64,000 bases of DNA from the NCBI RefSeq assembly GCF_014279775.1, contig NZ_CP047961.1:620001-684000 (forward strand). Direction: 5' to 3'. Position 1 is the stretch's first letter. Every line of letters starts with the position of its first letter. Origin of the DNA: Synechococcus sp. PROS-9-1. GTDB lineage: Bacteria > Cyanobacteriota > Cyanobacteriia > PCC-6307 > Cyanobiaceae. The notes below the pieces were generated by a model. It did no database searches. It saw only the letters and a program-made list of their open reading frames with translations, and was not told the origin of the DNA. Both the position numbers and the translations under genes were made by a program. Positions 35,794 through 45,581 of the stretch are shown in pieces.

Positions 35794-36900
35794 TCAGTCT
35801 TCTGCCCAGATGTACCGCGTTAGTTCTGAGCCATCGGGTTCGGGTGCATTGAGGGCAAACTCCACGCAGTCCTGAACCTCAACATCGATCTCTTTCTCGA
35901 TCGCGCGGAGCTCATCAGCACTGACCAAACCATCGGAAACCAGATCGCGCTCAAAGGCTTTGAGGGGATCGCGCTTGGCCCAGAATTGCTTTTCTTCCTC
36001 GGCGCGAAGCTCATCAGGGTCGGCGAGTGAGTGGCCCCTGAAGCGATAGGTGAGGCATTCAAGAACCGTTGGACCTTCTCCAGCCCGCGCCCGCTCGATG
36101 GCCCGCTCAGCAGCTGCCCGAACGGCGAGCACATCCATGCCATCGACTTCTTCGCCAGCCATGCCAAAGGCAGCCGCTTTGCGCCAGATTTCCGGATCGC
36201 TGGTGGCGCGGTCATGGGCCATGCCGATCGCCCATTTGTTGTTCTCCACCACGAACAGAATCGGTAATTTCCAAAGTTGGGCCATGTTCAGGCATTCAAA
36301 GAATTGCCCGTTGTTGCAAGTTCCATCTCCGAAAAAGGCTGCAGTGACAGAGTCGCTACTGGAATCACCCATGGCATCACGCTTGTAGCGACTCGTGAAG
36401 GCAGCGCCTAGGGCAACAGGGATTCCCTCGCCAATAAACGCGAACCCGCCCAGCATGTGATGGGGCTTCGAGAACAGGTGCATTGAGCCGCCACGACCCT
36501 TGCTGCAGCCGGTTTCCTTGCCGAAGAGCTCACTCATCACTTCACGGGCTGGGACGCCTGCGCTCAAGGCATGCACGTGATCGCGGTAGGTGCTGCAAAA
36601 CCAGTCGTGCTGACGCTTCATGGCGCCGATCACGCCCGTACTCACCGCCTCTTGGCCGTTGTAAAGGTGAACGAACCCAAACATCTTGCCGCGGTAGTAC
36701 ATCTCCGCGCACTTGTCTTCAAAACGCCGCCCCAGGGTCATGTCCCTGTAGAGCCTCAGACCGGTCTCGCGGTCCACGCTGGCTCTTTTGGTCGTCACCA
36801 AAGACGACAAGCGCTCGGCGTGAGCTCCCACCGGGGAGGCCCCATTCGCAAGCTTGTGATCGGTGCCTGCCGCTGCGCCTACTGCGATGTCCTGACTCAT
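35794..36900 (-). CDS. pdhA: Pyruvate dehydrogenase E1 component, alpha subunit
   Basis: Thiamine-diphosphate-dependent decarboxylation of pyruvate for acetyl-CoA. Seen: [20 protein letters not shown], the TPP motif [17 protein letters not shown] then [16 protein letters not shown], and the phosphorylation-loop-like [15 protein letters not shown]. 368 residues, of which the first 35 are a poorly conserved lead. Divergent from ftn2, with starts 85 nt apart. Confidence 0.95.
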   Translation of the reverse strand: MSQDIAVGAAAGTDHKLANGASPVGAHAERLSSLVTTKRASVDRETGLRLYRDMTLGRRFEDKCAEMYYRGKMFGFVHLYNGQEAVSTGVIGAMKRQHDWFCSTYRDHVHALSAGVPAREVMSELFGKETGCSKGRGGSMHLFSKPHHMLGGFAFIGEGIPVALGAAFTSRYKRDAMGDSSSDSVTAAFFGDGTCNNGQFFECLNMAQLWKLPILFVVENNKWAIGMAHDRATSDPEIWRKAAAFGMAGEEVDGMDVLAVRAAAERAIERARAGEGPTVLECLTYRFRGHSLADPDELRAEEEKQFWAKRDPLKAFERDLVSDGLVSADELRAIEKEIDVEVQDCVEFALNAPEPDGSELTRYIWAED

Positions 36901-36985
36901 GGCACCACCTCTTTGAAACGAACTTTAAGGGGCCGTGTTGAGCGAATGGGCAAAACCCCTTTCACTGCCTAAAATCTGCCTGCTA

Positions 36986-39142
36986 ATGAGCGCAACGCTG
37001 GTGGAATTGCCCATCGATCATTTCCGCCTCTTGGGTGTCAGCCCTTCAGCTGAAACCGAGTCGGTGTTGCGGACGCTGCAGTTGCGTCTCGATCGCTGCC
37101 CCGATCAGGGTTTCACCCATGAGGTCCTGATGCAGAGGGCTGAATTGTTGAGGCTTTCTGCCGACCTCTTAAGCGATGCGGCGCGACGGCAGGACTACGA
37201 GAGCACCCTGCTCGATTTGGGTCGTGATCATCCGGAAGAGACTGCGGGTCTGGAAATGCCGTCCAGTCGGGAGGTTGCTGGTCTGATGTTGCTGTGGGAG
37301 GCCCACGCTCCGCACGAGAGCTTTCAGCTTGCCCGCCAGGTTCTGCAACCTCCTCAGGCGCCCGCCCTGGGTAGCGGTCGTGAGTCGGACCTTGCCCTGT
37401 TGGCGGCGCTGTCTTGCAGGGATGCGGCCCGCCAAGATCATGACCAGCGTCGCTATGAATCCGCTGCCGGGCTGCTGACGGAGGGACTGCAGTTGCTTCA
37501 GCGCATGGGCAAGCTTCCCGATCATCGGCAGCAGCTGCAAACGGACTTAGAGCAGCTCACTCCCTACCGAATTCTGGATCTACTTAGCCGTGATCTTGCC
37601 GAGCAATCTGCTCGGCAAGAAGGACTGGTGATGTTGGAAACCTTTGTTCAGAATCGCGGCGGCCTGGAGGGGGGTGCTGCTGCTGAATTGCCGGCGGCGG
37701 GCATGGACCAGGGCAGTTTTGAGTTGTTTTTCCAGCAGATTCGGCGGTTTCTCACCGTTCAAGAACAAGTCGATCTTTATGGGCGTTGGGAGCGGTTTGG
37801 CTCGTCTGATGCCAGCTTCCTCTCCGTGATGGCCTTGGCAGCTGCTGGATTTTCCCAACGCAAGCCTGAGCGTATTCAGGATGCACGCGGCAAACTTCAA
37901 TCCCTGGTTCTCGTTGGTTTAGATCTCAATCCATTTCTGGGATGCATGGATCTCTTGCTTGGTGACGTGGACCGGGCGTTGGAACACGTCCATGCCAGTC
38001 CGGATGCGGATCTGCAGGAATGGCTGGCAAACCACCCCAGTGACGATCTCGCAGCCCTATTTGATTACTGCCGCAGCTGGTTGGCACGGGATGTTCTCCC
38101 CGGTTATCGCGATGTGGATGCCCAGGTTGTTGACCTGGAGGCTTGGTTCGCTGATCGCGATGTGCAGGCGTATGTGGAGCGCCTTGAGCGCCAGGAGGGG
38201 CGAAGCGTTGTACCGCCGGATCCGTCTGCAGCATCTGTTTCCGATAAGGATTGGAGCTTCGGCAATCTCCCTCCAATAGGCCTTGATCCAGAGGGCAGCA
38301 TGCCCCTGTCTTTCGGCGACGGGGAACCCTTCCCTGAGGACAGCTCAGATGCTGGGGAGGAGGGGGCCAGAGAACGTGGGCTGCGACGGATCATTCCATT
38401 GGGCTGGACGAATCTGAAGTTCCGCCGCCCATCCCTTACGCGGCTTTCCCTGCCCCAACTTTCATTCTCTCGGCTGTCAGTGAATCGGCTGTCGGTGAAT
38501 CGGCTGTTGGTGAATCGGCCCTCATGGCCGCAGCCCAGGCGTTCTGTCTTGATCGGCTCAGGGGTGGTTGTGGTGCTGGTGCTGGTGGGATTCAGCCTTG
38601 TGGGGCTGAGGCGTGAGGCGAAGCAGGACATAGCAACCACTTCAACAACGAATCCCACCGAGGATGCCCTGCCCGCCGAGGATGCCCTGTCGTCTCAGCC
38701 GCAGGCCACCCTCAAGCAGGAGCGCCCCAAGCTCAACGAGCGCATTACGCCCCTAGCTGTTGATCAGCCCAGTGAGGTGCAGCTCCAAGCCCTGCTCCAG
38801 ACATGGCTTGACCTGAAGGCAACGGCGTTGTTCCAAAACGGTGACACCGAATCCTTGGCCCAGGTGGCCCGTCCTGTTCTTGTCGGTCGCGTGCGTGATC
38901 AGCAAGCCGACTTGTTGCGAGATGGTCTCGTCCAAAAGGTTCAAGCTTCGATCACCTCGATTCAGACGGTGAGCTCAACCCCGTCTCGTATTGAAGTGAG
39001 GGCCCAACTCACCTACCGCGATCAGACCCTGAATGATCAGGGTGAGGTGGTGGATGAAACACCCGCTGGCAACTTGCCGGTGACCTACATCCTTGGCCGA
39101 GATCCTGATGGTTGGCGCTTGCAGGCCTTCATCCCTGGCTAA
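36986..39142 (+). CDS. ftn2: ARC6/Ftn2-type division protein (DnaJ-like N-terminus, IMS C-terminus)
   Basis: Membrane tether of the cyanobacterial Z-ring (called Ftn2 or ZipN; chloroplast homologue ARC6). Seen: a degenerate J-like domain at the N-terminus (DHFRLLGVSPSAETESVLRT), a long helical middle part, a membrane segment around residue 540 (VLIGSGVVVVLVLVGFSLVG) and a C-terminal IMS domain (LQTWLDLKATALFQNGDTE to DGWRLQAF). Before the membrane segment there is a short imperfect repeat (RLSVNRLSVNRLLVNR), from a 15-bp DNA repeat at about 38477-38518. 718 residues from ATG 36986. Confidence 0.88.
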   Translation: MSATLVELPIDHFRLLGVSPSAETESVLRTLQLRLDRCPDQGFTHEVLMQRAELLRLSADLLSDAARRQDYESTLLDLGRDHPEETAGLEMPSSREVAGLMLLWEAHAPHESFQLARQVLQPPQAPALGSGRESDLALLAALSCRDAARQDHDQRRYESAAGLLTEGLQLLQRMGKLPDHRQQLQTDLEQLTPYRILDLLSRDLAEQSARQEGLVMLETFVQNRGGLEGGAAAELPAAGMDQGSFELFFQQIRRFLTVQEQVDLYGRWERFGSSDASFLSVMALAAAGFSQRKPERIQDARGKLQSLVLVGLDLNPFLGCMDLLLGDVDRALEHVHASPDADLQEWLANHPSDDLAALFDYCRSWLARDVLPGYRDVDAQVVDLEAWFADRDVQAYVERLERQEGRSVVPPDPSAASVSDKDWSFGNLPPIGLDPEGSMPLSFGDGEPFPEDSSDAGEEGARERGLRRIIPLGWTNLKFRRPSLTRLSLPQLSFSRLSVNRLSVNRLLVNRPSWPQPRRSVLIGSGVVVVLVLVGFSLVGLRREAKQDIATTSTTNPTEDALPAEDALSSQPQATLKQERPKLNERITPLAVDQPSEVQLQALLQTWLDLKATALFQNGDTESLAQVARPVLVGRVRDQQADLLRDGLVQKVQASITSIQTVSSTPSRIEVRAQLTYRDQTLNDQGEVVDETPAGNLPVTYILGRDPDGWRLQAFIPG

Positions 39143-39239
39143 GCAACTCGGCTCAGGTCCTGTCGCTGGATGAACCCACCAGGTTCAACAAAAGGGCAGG
39201 ACTTTTAGAGTTGGCTGAATTGCTGCGCGGACCTCCTCC

Positions 39240-40721
39240 ATGTTTGACGAGCTTTCAGCCCGTTTTGAAGATGCCGTCAAAGGGCTGAGAGGCCAGGACA
39301 CAATCTCCGAAACGAATGTGGAGGGGGCGCTCAAGGAGGTCCGGCGAGCGCTTCTCGATGCGGACGTGAGTCTGCCGGTGGTCAAGGATTTTGTCTCCGA
39401 AATTCGCGAGAAAGCTGTCGGTGCTGAGGTTGTTCGTGGTGTAACACCCGACCAGAAGTTCATTCAGGTTGTGCATGAGCAACTGGTCGACGTGATGGGT
39501 GGCGGTAATGCCCCGCTCGCGCAGGCCGATCAAGCGCCCACGGTGGTGTTGATGGCTGGCTTGCAAGGAGCAGGCAAAACCACGGCGACGGCCAAGTTGG
39601 GGCTCCATCTCAAGGATCAGGGACGCAAGGCCTTGATGGTTGGGGCCGATGTGTACCGCCCTGCTGCGATTGAGCAGTTGAAGACCCTCGGCGGTCAGAT
39701 CGGTGTGGATGTGTTCAGTCTTGGGATCGAGGCCAAGCCTGAGGACATCGCAGCAGCCGGTTTAGCGAAGGCCAAAGAGGAGGGCTACGACACCCTGTTG
39801 GTCGATACCGCGGGCCGTCTGCAAATCGACTCCGAGATGATGGAGGAGATGGTGCGGATTCGCAGCGCCGTGCAGCCCGATGAGGTGCTGTTGGTGGTGG
39901 ATTCGATGATTGGCCAGGAGGCGGCCGAGCTCACCCGTGCCTTCCACGATCAAGTAGGGATCACCGGAGCTGTGCTCACCAAGCTCGATGGCGATTCCCG
40001 CGGTGGAGCGGCGCTGTCGATTCGCAAGGTGAGCGGTCAGCCGATCAAATTCATCGGTACGGGCGAAAAAGTTGAGGCTCTCCAGCCTTTCCATCCCGAG
40101 CGGATGGCGAGTCGCATCCTCGGGATGGGGGATGTGCTCACGCTGGTGGAGAAGGCGCAGAAAGAGGTTGAACTCGCTGACGTTGAAAAAATGCAGAAAA
40201 AGCTGCAGGAGGCGTCGTTTGATTTTTCCGACTTCTTGCAGCAAATGCGCTTGATCAAACGCATGGGCTCCCTGGGGGGGCTGATGAAAATGATCCCGGG
40301 GATGAACAAAATCGACGACGGCATGCTCAAGCAGGGAGAGCAGCAATTAAAAAAAATCGAAGCGATGATCGGTTCGATGACAGCGGTGGAGCGCACGCAG
40401 CCCGAGTTGTTGGCGGCTCAACCTTCGAGGCGCAGGCGGATTGCTTCCGGGTGTGGCTACCAAGCGGCAGATGTTGACAAGGTGCTTGCGGATTTTCAAA
40501 AGATGCGCGGGGTGATGCAGCAGATGACCAAAGGGGGCGGGATGCCCGGAATGCCAGGGATGCCCGGAATGCCTGGGATGGGTGGAGGTGGTTTTCCCGG
40601 AATGGGTGGAGGGATGCCTGGAATGCCTGGAATGGGGGGTGGCATGCCTGCTGGGCAGCCTGGAGCAGCTCCCCGCAGACAACGTCCCTACAAAAAGAAG
40701 AAGGGTTTTGGTCAGCTTTGA
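39240..40721 (+). CDS. ffh: Signal recognition particle protein Ffh
   Basis: SRP54 GTPase, co-translational targeting to the membrane. Seen: N domain (FDELSARFEDAVKGLRGQ, VEGALKEVRRALLDADVSL), G domain with GLQGAGKTTATAKLG, VDTAGRLQ and TKLDGDSRGGAALS, then the methionine-rich M domain (MRLIKRMGSLGGLMKMIPG). The C-terminus ends in a Gly-Met-Pro-rich tail of repeated GMPGMP, longer than in many bacteria, and a basic end (RRQRPYKKKKGF). Followed by rpsP at 75 nt, a conserved pairing. Confidence 0.97.
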   Translation: MFDELSARFEDAVKGLRGQDTISETNVEGALKEVRRALLDADVSLPVVKDFVSEIREKAVGAEVVRGVTPDQKFIQVVHEQLVDVMGGGNAPLAQADQAPTVVLMAGLQGAGKTTATAKLGLHLKDQGRKALMVGADVYRPAAIEQLKTLGGQIGVDVFSLGIEAKPEDIAAAGLAKAKEEGYDTLLVDTAGRLQIDSEMMEEMVRIRSAVQPDEVLLVVDSMIGQEAAELTRAFHDQVGITGAVLTKLDGDSRGGAALSIRKVSGQPIKFIGTGEKVEALQPFHPERMASRILGMGDVLTLVEKAQKEVELADVEKMQKKLQEASFDFSDFLQQMRLIKRMGSLGGLMKMIPGMNKIDDGMLKQGEQQLKKIEAMIGSMTAVERTQPELLAAQPSRRRRIASGCGYQAADVDKVLADFQKMRGVMQQMTKGGGMPGMPGMPGMPGMGGGGFPGMGGGMPGMPGMGGGMPAGQPGAAPRRQRPYKKKKGFGQL

Positions 40722-40796
40722 GTCGGTGGCACGGTAAGTTGGATGCTTAGCGCAACTTTTTGCTGCGCTGAATCCAACCTTTAAGCAAGCGCCACG

Positions 40797-41192
40797 ATGA
40801 TCAAGCTCCGCCTGAAGCGGTTCGGTAAGAAGCGGGAAGCGAGTTTCCGCCTCGTGGCCTGCAACAGCACGTCACGCCGAGATGGCCGCCCCCTTCAGGA
40901 GCTGGGTTTCTACAACCCACGCACCAAGGAGACCCGTCTCGACGCGGAAGCTCTGCGTGTGCGCCTCAGCCAGGGTGCCCAGCCCACCGATGCCGTTCGT
41001 TTCCTGCTCGAGAAGGGCGGACTGCTCGAAAAGTCTGTGCGTCCTGCTGAGACCATCGGCAAGCTGAAGCAGGCTGCTGCCCGTGAAGCTGCGGTGAAGC
41101 AGGCTGCAAAAGATGCGAAAGAAGCTAAGGCTGCAGAAGCAGCAGCGGCCAGTGAATCTGACGATTCAGCCACTGAATCCACCGAAAGCTGA
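40797..41192 (+). CDS. rpsP: Small ribosomal subunit protein bS16
   Basis: 30S subunit protein. Seen: the bS16 start [20 protein letters not shown], then [16 protein letters not shown] and [16 protein letters not shown]. 131 residues, with an Ala/Lys/Glu-rich C-terminal extension of about 45 residues ([18 protein letters not shown]) beyond the ordinary 80-90 residue core; such tails are common in picocyanobacteria. Confidence 0.97.
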   Translation: MIKLRLKRFGKKREASFRLVACNSTSRRDGRPLQELGFYNPRTKETRLDAEALRVRLSQGAQPTDAVRFLLEKGGLLEKSVRPAETIGKLKQAAAREAAVKQAAKDAKEAKAAEAAAASESDDSATESTES

Positions 41193-41200
41193 TCAAATCC

Positions 41201-42220
41201 ATGCCCGAAGCTGCCGCAACAGGTCGCTTCGTCCTTGATCTCCCCCATTCCGAAGCCGCTCTTGCCTTAGCAGGATCGGCTGAACAGACCCTGCATCAAT
41301 TGGAGGCCCTCACTGGTGCATCCCTTGTGATGCGGGGTCTTCAGCTTGAAATGTCTGGCAGTCTTGTCCAGATCGAACGTGCCGCAGCGGTGGTTGAGTT
41401 GGTCCGGCCGATTTGGAAGGACGGCCAAGCGGTGTCTCAGGTTGATCTGCAATCAGCGCTCGGCGCTTTAAACACCGGCCAAGCCGAGGATCATGTCGCC
41501 ATGGGCGATCAGGTGCTCGCCCGCAGCCAAAAGGGCAACCTTCTGCGTCCGCGCACTTTGCGTCAGAAGAAGTACGTGGATGCGATGGAGCGTCATGACC
41601 TCACGTTTGCGCTCGGGCCCGCCGGTACCGGAAAAACATTTCTCGCGGCCGTATTGGCGGTGCGCATGCTCACGGAGCGAAAGGTTGAGCGCCTGATCCT
41701 GACGCGGCCAGCTGTTGAGGCTGGTGAACGTCTTGGCTTCCTTCCAGGCGATTTGCAGCAAAAAATTGATCCCTATCTAAGGCCCCTGTACGACTCCCTT
41801 CATGCCCTGCTTGGACCTGAGAAAACCACATCTCTGCTCGAGAGAGGTGTGATTGAAGTGGCTCCCTTGGCTTATATGCGCGGTCGCACCCTGGCCGGCG
41901 CGTTTGTGATTCTCGATGAGGCTCAAAACACCACTCCAGCCCAGATGCGCATGGTGCTCACGCGTTTAGGGGAGCGCTCACGCATGGTGGTGACCGGTGA
42001 TGTCACGCAGCAGGATCTACCACCTGGGCAGTTGAGTGGTTTGGTGGAAGCGGCAGAGGTGATGGACGGGGTGGCCGGAGTAGCTGTTTGTCATCTCACC
42101 GCGGCTGATGTGGTGCGCCACCCCCTGGTGCAACGCGTTGTGGAGGCCTATGCCAGCTTTGATGAACCACCTCCTCCACACAAAGGCGCTGGTATCAGCC
42201 TGGTTAAGGGCTATGAGTAG
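41201..42220 (+). CDS. PhoH-like ATPase
   Basis: 339 residues. Seen: an N-terminal KH-like or PIN-less lead (FVLDLPHSEAALALAG), the Walker A FALGPAGTGKTFLAAVLAV, RPAVEAGERLGFLPGDLQ, Walker B FVILDEAQNTTPAQMRMVL and MVVTGDVTQQDLPPG. Family members are ATPases linked to RNA metabolism and ribosome quality; phosphate regulation is not implied. 8 nt after rpsP, hence the same transcript as ffh-rpsP. Confidence 0.92.
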   Translation: MPEAAATGRFVLDLPHSEAALALAGSAEQTLHQLEALTGASLVMRGLQLEMSGSLVQIERAAAVVELVRPIWKDGQAVSQVDLQSALGALNTGQAEDHVAMGDQVLARSQKGNLLRPRTLRQKKYVDAMERHDLTFALGPAGTGKTFLAAVLAVRMLTERKVERLILTRPAVEAGERLGFLPGDLQQKIDPYLRPLYDSLHALLGPEKTTSLLERGVIEVAPLAYMRGRTLAGAFVILDEAQNTTPAQMRMVLTRLGERSRMVVTGDVTQQDLPPGQLSGLVEAAEVMDGVAGVAVCHLTAADVVRHPLVQRVVEAYASFDEPPPPHKGAGISLVKGYE

Positions 42221-42350
42221 GAATGGCCCTGAGTAGGCCTCATCACGGCAGTTTTGCCTCCTGCTCGCAATCGATAGGGGGATCCACACTCCTGCAGCAG
42301 GCCATTCCCTTTCACCGCTGGCAAGATATAGAGAGTCTTCAGTGAAAGGC

Positions 42351-43082
42351 ATGCCAGCCAGCAGTAATTTTCAAGAGGCCATCCGCGAGGCACAATCCAG
42401 TGCTCTTGTTGGCCCCAATGTTGTCAATAAAGCCCTGCCTTATGTAGGCGGTGGCATGGTGCTCACCGCCGCAGGTGTCCTTGGTGGCATGTCCACCATG
42501 GTCGCCATGGGTCCAGCCTTCAATGGGCTGTCGATGGTTGCGATTATTCCTTGGTTCATTCTGTTCTTCGTTGCACAGAATGCTGCCAAAAAAGGCAATA
42601 ACGGCACCGCCTTGCCGTTGATGGCTGCCTTTAGTTTGCTTACGGGCTTCACGCTCACCGGTCTGGTGGTGCAAGCCGTAGCGGTTGCCGGTGTGGCTTC
42701 GATTGGCATCGCTGCCCTGGCGACGGGCCTCACTTTTGCGATTGCTTCCGTCGTTGGTCGGCGCATGAGCGACAGCGTGGGTCAAGCGCTCACGGCAGTG
42801 GTGGGTTTTGGCTTGATTGGTCTGTTGATCGCCATGGTCGGCATCTTCGTTGCCGGTTTCTTCATCCCTGGGATCTTTGCAGCCACCAATCTTGCGATTG
42901 CAGGATTTGGAACCGTGTTGTTTGTGGGAATGGCATTCGTGGACTTCTACACGATGCCTCGCACCTATCGCGATGATCAATACCTCGCAGGTGCGTTGGG
43001 AATGTATCTCACCTATATCAATCTGTTCATCTTCATCTTGCGCTTGATCATTGCCCTTCAGGGTGGTGGTCGTCGCGATTGA
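42351..43082 (+). CDS. Bax inhibitor-1-like (YccA/UPF0005) membrane protein
   Basis: 243 residues with seven hydrophobic segments. Seen: a short hydrophilic N-terminus (SSNFQEAIREAQSSALVG), then successive membrane helices, and the family-typical C-terminal part FVDFYTMPRTYRDDQYLAGA followed by YLTYINLFIFILRLI. BI-1-like proteins are pH-sensitive calcium leak channels or protease modulators in other bacteria. A GTG at 42342 is also in frame; ATG 42351 (MPASSNF) is preferred. An intrinsic terminator follows at 43123. Confidence 0.88.
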   Translation: MPASSNFQEAIREAQSSALVGPNVVNKALPYVGGGMVLTAAGVLGGMSTMVAMGPAFNGLSMVAIIPWFILFFVAQNAAKKGNNGTALPLMAAFSLLTGFTLTGLVVQAVAVAGVASIGIAALATGLTFAIASVVGRRMSDSVGQALTAVVGFGLIGLLIAMVGIFVAGFFIPGIFAATNLAIAGFGTVLFVGMAFVDFYTMPRTYRDDQYLAGALGMYLTYINLFIFILRLIIALQGGGRRD

Positions 43083-43122
43083 TGTGCTTTAGCTGGAAAC
43101 GCTTAGTTTCAACTTGTTTTTG

Positions 43123-43147
43123 ATCCCGGCTGATGCCGGGATTTTTT
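43123..43147 (+). terminator. Intrinsic terminator after the BI-1-like gene
   Basis: Perfect 8-bp stem ATCCCGGC / GCCGGGAT with loop TGAT, followed by a run of six T. It lies 40 nt after the stop. Confidence 0.9.
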
Positions 43148-43303
43148 ATGGACAGTTTGTGTCGACCTTTGAGCAATCAACGGCTCCGATTCATTTCAGT
43201 CCAACATTGAAGAAGTGTTCAATCCTTCAGCTACAGGCTCGGTGCCAGATGCTTTGGTTTTGGGGATGCAAATGTCTCTTGTGTTCTGAGTTGAAAATGA
43301 GAA

Positions 43304-43873
43304 CTAGTCCGCTACAGCTTCAATCGCTCGTGCAATCGCTGTTTTCTGGTTTGCGTCGTATCCCCAGCGATCCAGAAAGGCCACATCGCTGCCTTGATTG
43401 TTGCTTGCTGCTGCCAATAAGGTTTCTAAACGTGCTTTAACGCTATGGGGTTCGAGTTGGCGCAGCAACTCGGTGCAGCGCAGGTTCACCCGCTCTGAAC
43501 CTGCAGCTTGCATGTCATCCGATTGCTGGCGGTGGTGCACCACCATCGCTGCGCTCATTGCCAGATTGCGAGCGGTGAGGTCCACAACTCCTTCACCGCA
43601 GGAACGCAGTTTGCCCACAAGGGCTTCAGGCAATCGATCCATCAGGGCACTGTCGCCAGCCAGGCTGATCACAAAAAAGCCTCGCGCTCCATCGCGACTT
43701 GCCACAAGCTCCCCGACGCGATCAGCAATCACTTCGTCACTGATTTCTTCTTGATCCCATTGCTGGAGCCAGACAGCGGCGATCTCCATCGCCTGTTGGA
43801 AACTGGGCGCTTGCACGGAATCAGAACTTGGCGGTTCGGTTTCTGACGGAACAGTGGTGTCCTGATCTGCCAT
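43304..43873 (-). CDS. Conserved cyanobacterial hypothetical protein
   Basis: 189 residues, soluble, mostly helical, function unknown. Seen: an acidic, Pro/Ser-rich N-terminal tail (TTVPSETEPPSSDSVQAP), then a helical core (FQQAMEIAAVWLQQWDQEEI, RDGARGFFVISLAGDSAL, ARNLAMSAAMVVHHRQQSD) and a C-terminal helical part ending DRWGYDANQKTAIARAIEAV. No catalytic motif. It is alone on the minus strand between the BI-1-like gene and era. Confidence 0.75.
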   Translation of the reverse strand: MADQDTTVPSETEPPSSDSVQAPSFQQAMEIAAVWLQQWDQEEISDEVIADRVGELVASRDGARGFFVISLAGDSALMDRLPEALVGKLRSCGEGVVDLTARNLAMSAAMVVHHRQQSDDMQAAGSERVNLRCTELLRQLEPHSVKARLETLLAAASNNQGSDVAFLDRWGYDANQKTAIARAIEAVAD

Positions 43874-44120
43874 GGCGCGGGGGGTGTAGGAATGCCAGCA
43901 GATTAGGAAGACAAGGCTTGATTGGGCTTCCTTTGGGCATCCACGATGTCATCGTTATTGGCCTCCCTTTATCGACGGTCATGTCCTGGATGGCAAAGCC
44001 GATTCTTTGAAGATTGAACTGGACTTCTCATGGCTGATCTTTCCAATGACATCAGCGAGCAACTCCACAGGGCGGAAACCAAAGCCCAGGACTGAGTCGG
44101 CGACAGCGCACACTTAAAGG

Positions 44121-45074
44121 ATGGTTGAGTCTTCGTTTCGTTCGTTCACAAGCAATACGCCTGAGGGATTTCGCTCTGGTTTTGTGGCGCTGATTGGTCG
44201 CCCCAACGTGGGCAAGTCCACGTTGGTGAATCAGCTCATCGGCGACAAGATTGCTATCACGTCGCCCGTGGCCCAAACCACTCGCAATCGGCTGCGCGCA
44301 ATCCTCACCACCGACGAGGCCCAGCTGATTCTGGTGGATACGCCCGGCATCCATAAGCCCCATCACCTATTAGGGGAGCGGCTGGTTCGTAGTGCCCGAT
44401 CAGCGATTGGGGAGGTGGATCAGGTGCTGCTGTTGCTTGAGGGATGCGAAGCCCCAGGACGGGGTGATGCCTTCATCGTGCAATTGCTGCGTCAGCAACC
44501 TTTGCCAGTGCAGGTGCTGCTCAATAAGTGGGATCTGGTGCCTATGGAGAAGAAGGATGCAGCCGCTGCGGCCTACCGAGAGCTTCTGGGTGAGACCGAT
44601 TGGCCAGTGCATCGCTGTAGTGCCCTGAGCGGTGATGGCTGCCCCGAATTAGTGAAAGCGATTAGTGCGTTGATGCCCGAGGGACCGCAGCTCTATCCAT
44701 CGGACATGGTGAGCGATCAACCCGAACGCTTGCTGATGGGAGAACTGATCCGCGAACAGGTGTTGCTCAATACGCGCGAAGAGGTACCCCACAGCGTTGC
44801 GGTGAGCATCGATCGCATTGAGGAGATGCCCGCGAAGGGCAAGAGCAATGGGCGCACGGCGGTGTTGGCAACGGTGCTGGTGGAGCGCAAAAGCCAGAAG
44901 GGAATCTTGATTGGCAAAGGGGGGGCCATGCTCAAAACGATCGGCCAGGGCGCACGTCTGCAGATGCAGACCTTGATCGATGGTCCGGTGTATCTCGAGC
45001 TGTTCGTGAAGGTGGTTCCCGATTGGCGCAGCAAGCCGGCCCGACTCGCGGAGTTGGGCTATGTGGGCGATTGA
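44121..45074 (+). CDS. era: GTPase Era
   Basis: Ribosome-assembly GTPase that binds 16S rRNA. Seen: G1 IGRPNVGKSTLVNQLIG, G2 region ITSPVAQTTRNRL, G3 LVDTPGIHKP, G4 LLNKWDLVP, G5 CSALSGD, and the C-terminal KH domain with LIGKGGAMLKTIGQGAR. 317 residues. Followed at 3 nt by the possible GTG of the lyase gene. Confidence 0.97.
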   Translation: MVESSFRSFTSNTPEGFRSGFVALIGRPNVGKSTLVNQLIGDKIAITSPVAQTTRNRLRAILTTDEAQLILVDTPGIHKPHHLLGERLVRSARSAIGEVDQVLLLLEGCEAPGRGDAFIVQLLRQQPLPVQVLLNKWDLVPMEKKDAAAAAYRELLGETDWPVHRCSALSGDGCPELVKAISALMPEGPQLYPSDMVSDQPERLLMGELIREQVLLNTREEVPHSVAVSIDRIEEMPAKGKSNGRTAVLATVLVERKSQKGILIGKGGAMLKTIGQGARLQMQTLIDGPVYLELFVKVVPDWRSKPARLAELGYVGD

Positions 45075-45107
45075 AGAGTGGATACCGCGCCTGCGAAGAT
45101 GCAAGAC

Positions 45108-45575
45108 ATGAGCGATCAAACTGCGTTCCCTCCGTCTGATCTCGACGGTTTTCTTGCCCTTTGCGTGGGCCGTTGGATGAGCTTGCGTAGCCGCTTCCTG
45201 ATCAATGCATCGGAGCAGGAGTGGCATAGCAGTGAACGGGGCGAGGTGGAGGTGTCGGCTTCCGTTGCCGCTGGGGTGCCCTGTTTGGACGTCACTCCCG
45301 CGGAGGGGGACAAGAGCACCCTGGCGTTTCAAGCCGATGGATCTCTTGCGATTCACGCAGGCGGCACTGAGCAGACCGGGCGTTGGCAGTTGCTTGCTGA
45401 TTCCAGCCTCGAGCTTTCTTTGCAAGCCGGAAATGGTGACCAGGTGCTGGAGCGTATTTGGTTCACCAAACCCAACCTGCGCTTGCGCAGTACCACGGCG
45501 GTTGGTGAGGATGGACAGCCCAGGCAGGGCAGTTTCTGCTCGGAAATCAGGCGCGTTAGTCGTCCGCAGAGCTGA
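45108..45575 (+). CDS. CpcS/CpeS-family phycobiliprotein lyase
   Basis: Lipocalin-fold lyase that attaches bilins to phycobiliprotein cysteines. Seen: FLALCVGRWMSLRSRFL near the N-terminus, then the family signature at the end: ERIWFTKPNLRLRSTTAV, GSFCSEIRRVSRP. 155 residues from ATG 45108; a GTG at 45078, 3 nt after era, would add ten residues. Which bilin site it serves (CpcS, CpeS or CpcU type) cannot be decided. It supports a phycobilisome-bearing organism. Confidence 0.85.
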   Translation: MSDQTAFPPSDLDGFLALCVGRWMSLRSRFLINASEQEWHSSERGEVEVSASVAAGVPCLDVTPAEGDKSTLAFQADGSLAIHAGGTEQTGRWQLLADSSLELSLQAGNGDQVLERIWFTKPNLRLRSTTAVGEDGQPRQGSFCSEIRRVSRPQS

Positions 45576-45581
45576 GATCTG

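Noticed and set aside
40534-40680. GGMPGMP-coding repeats in ffh as a novel repeat
   Set aside because: Met/Gly-rich C-termini are normal for the Ffh M domain in cyanobacteria, although long here.
42339-42980. 213-codon minus-strand ORF opposite the BI-1-like gene
   Set aside because: Composition (His, Asn, Gln, Arg) is what the complement of membrane-helix codons gives; no domain.
43874-44120. Possible mini-genes before era (for example 44030-44095, 21 codons)
   Set aside because: Several short frames are open, none with a ribosome binding site and sensible composition together.
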